Below, in pieces: positions 8,083-9,391 of a DNA stretch of 9,391 nucleotides. How positions within the stretch are numbered: position 1 is the stretch's first letter; the number at the start of each line of letters is the position of its first letter. The notes beneath the pieces were generated by a model that saw only the letters and a program-made list of their open reading frames with translations, ran no database searches and was not told the origin of the DNA. This DNA comes from Nitrospira sp. Its GTDB lineage: Bacteria > Nitrospirota > Nitrospiria > Nitrospirales > Nitrospiraceae. The DNA lies in NCBI GenBank assembly GCA_012032965.1, contig JAAUPT010000038.1, positions 1-9,391 of the forward strand. Direction: 5' to 3'. The position numbers and the translations under genes are program-made.

Positions 8083-8433
8083 TCAGCGTGGGAAGGTCAG
8101 AACATAGGCCAGCACATCGCGGATGGCTTCGTCTGAGAGTTTTGATTTCCATGCATCCATGGCGGTATTCGGTCGTCCCTCATGGATGCTCTTCAAGAGG
8201 CGAGAGTCCGACTTCAGGAGCACGTCGCTCGATGTCAGGTCCGCCACAGGCGGGGCAACCTGCACAGCTCCATCCCCTCGACCTTGCGGACCGTGACAGG
8301 CCAGGCAATATTTCTCATAGAGCTTCTTGCCTCGCGCCGGATTTCGCTCATTCGCGGCGAGGCTGGGTGTGGACGTCACGAGACAATAAACGGTCGTCAA
8401 CACGCACAGGACATAGAGGCTGGGGCACTTCAC
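8083..8433 (-). CDS. Small secreted monohaem cytochrome c
   Basis: This 116-residue protein is a periplasmic class I type electron carrier. Residues 1-26 form a signal peptide ending in SLA before ANERNP. The single haem site is CLACH (Cys43, Cys46, His47), preceded by GKKLYEKY and followed by GPQGRGDG, the usual c-type opening. Met92 in the NTAMDAW stretch is placed to be the sixth haem ligand, and SDEAIRDVLAYVLTF is the typical C-terminal helix. The start is a GTG at 8431-8433 with only a weak AGAGAA upstream. It sits 33 bases after the lipoprotein stop and 19 before the VIT-like start, so it looks co-transcribed with both. The redox partner cannot be read; pairing with a metal-transporter-like neighbour is suggestive but not evidence. 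Confidence 0.93.
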   Translation of the reverse strand: MKCPSLYVLCVLTTVYCLVTSTPSLAANERNPARGKKLYEKYCLACHGPQGRGDGAVQVAPPVADLTSSDVLLKSDSRLLKSIHEGRPNTAMDAWKSKLSDEAIRDVLAYVLTFPR

Positions 8434-8466
8434 GGCTTTCTCTTTCCACCAGGTCGAGCAAGCACT

Positions 8467-9105
8467 CTATGAGCGATCACACTCCGGCGAGTGCTGCATG
8501 CATTGCTGAAGCCATGAAACGATCTGATCGAGCAGGCTGGAGACCGCTCGATTGGCGGCCAGCACCCCCCCGTAGGCATTCTCGCTCGGAGCATTCTCCA
8601 CCGTCTCGAAAGTCCGCGTGCCTATAATCGTCGATTCCTTCAAGTCCACAAGCTGCAGTCGAGCCGTGATCCTGACGCGACTGGGCTGTTGGAGAAAGTC
8701 TTGCTGCAAGAGAACTCCGTACGTGTCAAGACGATAGTCCCCACTGACTGAACTCGGTAAGGGAATCACGGTCCGCCATGCCCCACTCTGATTGAGCACC
8801 TGGACCATCAACGGGGTGAGCATGCGCACCGGACTCTCAGCCCATTGATTCACGGAAAAATATTCGAGTTCGTACGGACGTTTGACATACACCATGCGCT
8901 GCGTCTCAAATCCCGGCTCCGCTTGAGGTGGACTCACAAGCAATACCGGACCATCTATTTGCTTAGGAAGGATGTGGCTAGATAAACCATCAAGACTCAA
9001 GTGATAGGTACGGATTTCCGGGGAATCCGTTCGGAGCGACAGACAACCGCTTCCCGTCACAACCAACACAGCGCACATGACATGGATGAGCCGATACTTC
9101 TTCAT
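8467..9105 (-). CDS. ABC-type transport auxiliary lipoprotein (PqiC/YmbA-like)
   Basis: The 212-residue protein resembles the outer-membrane lipoproteins that accompany MCE-type lipid transport systems (PqiC, or the auxiliary components of Mla/Ttg2-like transporters). It begins MKKYRLIHVMCAV, a charged start with a hydrophobic run, and has a candidate lipid-attachment Cys21 after GSG; the -3 residue is Gly rather than the usual Leu or Val, so the lipobox is weak. Downstream, RTYHLSL, the MVYVKRPYELEYFSVNQWAESP block and the ending with a long amphipathic helix match the family pattern of strands plus helices. The ATG at 9103-9105 was chosen over an in-frame GTG at 9141 because the signal sequence starts there. 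Its upstream neighbour is the tail of an MCE gene, the usual partner, so both probably belong to one lipid-trafficking operon. Confidence 0.85.
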   Translation of the reverse strand: MKKYRLIHVMCAVLVVTGSGCLSLRTDSPEIRTYHLSLDGLSSHILPKQIDGPVLLVSPPQAEPGFETQRMVYVKRPYELEYFSVNQWAESPVRMLTPLMVQVLNQSGAWRTVIPLPSSVSGDYRLDTYGVLLQQDFLQQPSRVRITARLQLVDLKESTIIGTRTFETVENAPSENAYGGVLAANRAVSSLLDQIVSWLQQCMQHSPECDRS

Positions 9106-9124
9106 ATTCTGATATGCCCGAACC

Positions 9125-9390
9125 TTATTCCCCTGGGCCACGTGGTGGCGTCTTTCGTCCTAAACACCAACGAGCTGGGTTCTCGCTCCAATTCCCGTGC
9201 CACACGGGTCAATGAACTCGTGAGCTGTCTGAGCTCGGTGACCAGCAATCCGGCCTCGGGCAGGGTCTGTCGCGAGAACTGTTGCAGCTCGGGCCTTGGC
9301 TTCATTGACGACCGTTCCAACGGTCTTGCTGGTCCGAGCGAGTTCGTCCGTCGCGGTGCTCAGAGCGGCGACACTCTTGTTGACTTCCTG
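9125..9390 (-). pseudogene. C-terminal end of an MCE-family (MlaD-like) protein, read across two frame changes
   Basis: MCE proteins are inner-membrane-anchored periplasmic substrate-binding parts of lipid ABC transporters. Only the helical tail is in the window; the gene starts beyond the right edge. Reading leftwards, frame one (9390-9292) gives TATDELARTSKTVGTVVNEA; skipping one C at 9291, frame two (9290-9162) gives LQQFSRQTLPEAGLLVTEL and then LTRVARELEREPSSLVF; skipping one A at 9161, frame three (9160-9125) gives GRKTPPRGPGE and TAA. The joined text has the usual family ending, with a Leu-rich helix, LERxP, then a GPGE-type tail. Without the skips, frame one stops at 9160, frame two has a stop at 9360-9362 and ends at 9102 in an ATGA overlap with the lipoprotein gene. 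Either the gene is decayed or two bases are extra in this sequence. Confidence 0.75.
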
Positions 9391-9391
9391 T

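Noticed and set aside
7776..8627. Long + strand open frame of 283 codons
   Set aside because: It runs antisense across the VIT-like, cytochrome c and lipoprotein genes, is rich in Arg, Ser and His without any recognisable domain, and the three - strand genes have clear family motifs.
9102..9105. ATGA stop-start overlap between MCE and lipoprotein genes as translational coupling
   Set aside because: The overlap exists only in frame two of the MCE gene; the family-like ending in frame three stops earlier at 9125-9127, so the overlap is probably accidental.

Overview
The window is a piece of a Gram-negative (diderm) bacterial chromosome of moderately high GC. It carries the 3' end of a nonribosomal peptide synthetase (NRPS) locus on the + strand, followed by an unrelated set of housekeeping or envelope genes on the - strand. 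An MCE-type transport gene with its auxiliary lipoprotein, and a periplasmic cytochrome c, indicate two membranes. The overall flavour is compatible with Nitrospirota or a similar environmental lineage, but that is a low-confidence impression and nothing in the sequence proves it.

Region 1 (2-6079, +) is the C-terminal part of an NRPS that runs off the left edge. Its domain order is (end of C)-A1-PCP1-C2-A2-PCP2-TE. By-eye specificity codes suggest a Tyr-like or other aromatic residue for A1 and, more firmly, glycine for A2. There is no epimerase or methyltransferase domain. The terminal thioesterase has Cys in place of the nucleophilic Ser, and by simple alignment the expected Asp and His also appear replaced; this is the most interesting point in the window.

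Region 2 (6138-6902, +) is an Sfp-type 4'-phosphopantetheinyl transferase just downstream and co-directional. It is the obvious candidate to activate the carrier domains of the NRPS. It marks the right edge of the cluster as visible here.

Region 3 (6922-7356, -) is an OsmC-family protein convergent with the transferase. Its true start is a GTG behind a perfect AGGAGG. The 224 bases upstream of it hold that ribosome binding site, a small dyad and a hairpin, but no convincing gene.

Region 4 (7581-9390, -) is read right to left as a likely operon: the end of an MCE-family (MlaD-like) gene, an ABC-transport auxiliary lipoprotein, a small secreted monohaem cytochrome c, and a short VIT1/CCC1-like five-helix membrane protein. 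The MCE end can only be read with two single-base frame changes, which means either a decayed gene or local sequence errors.
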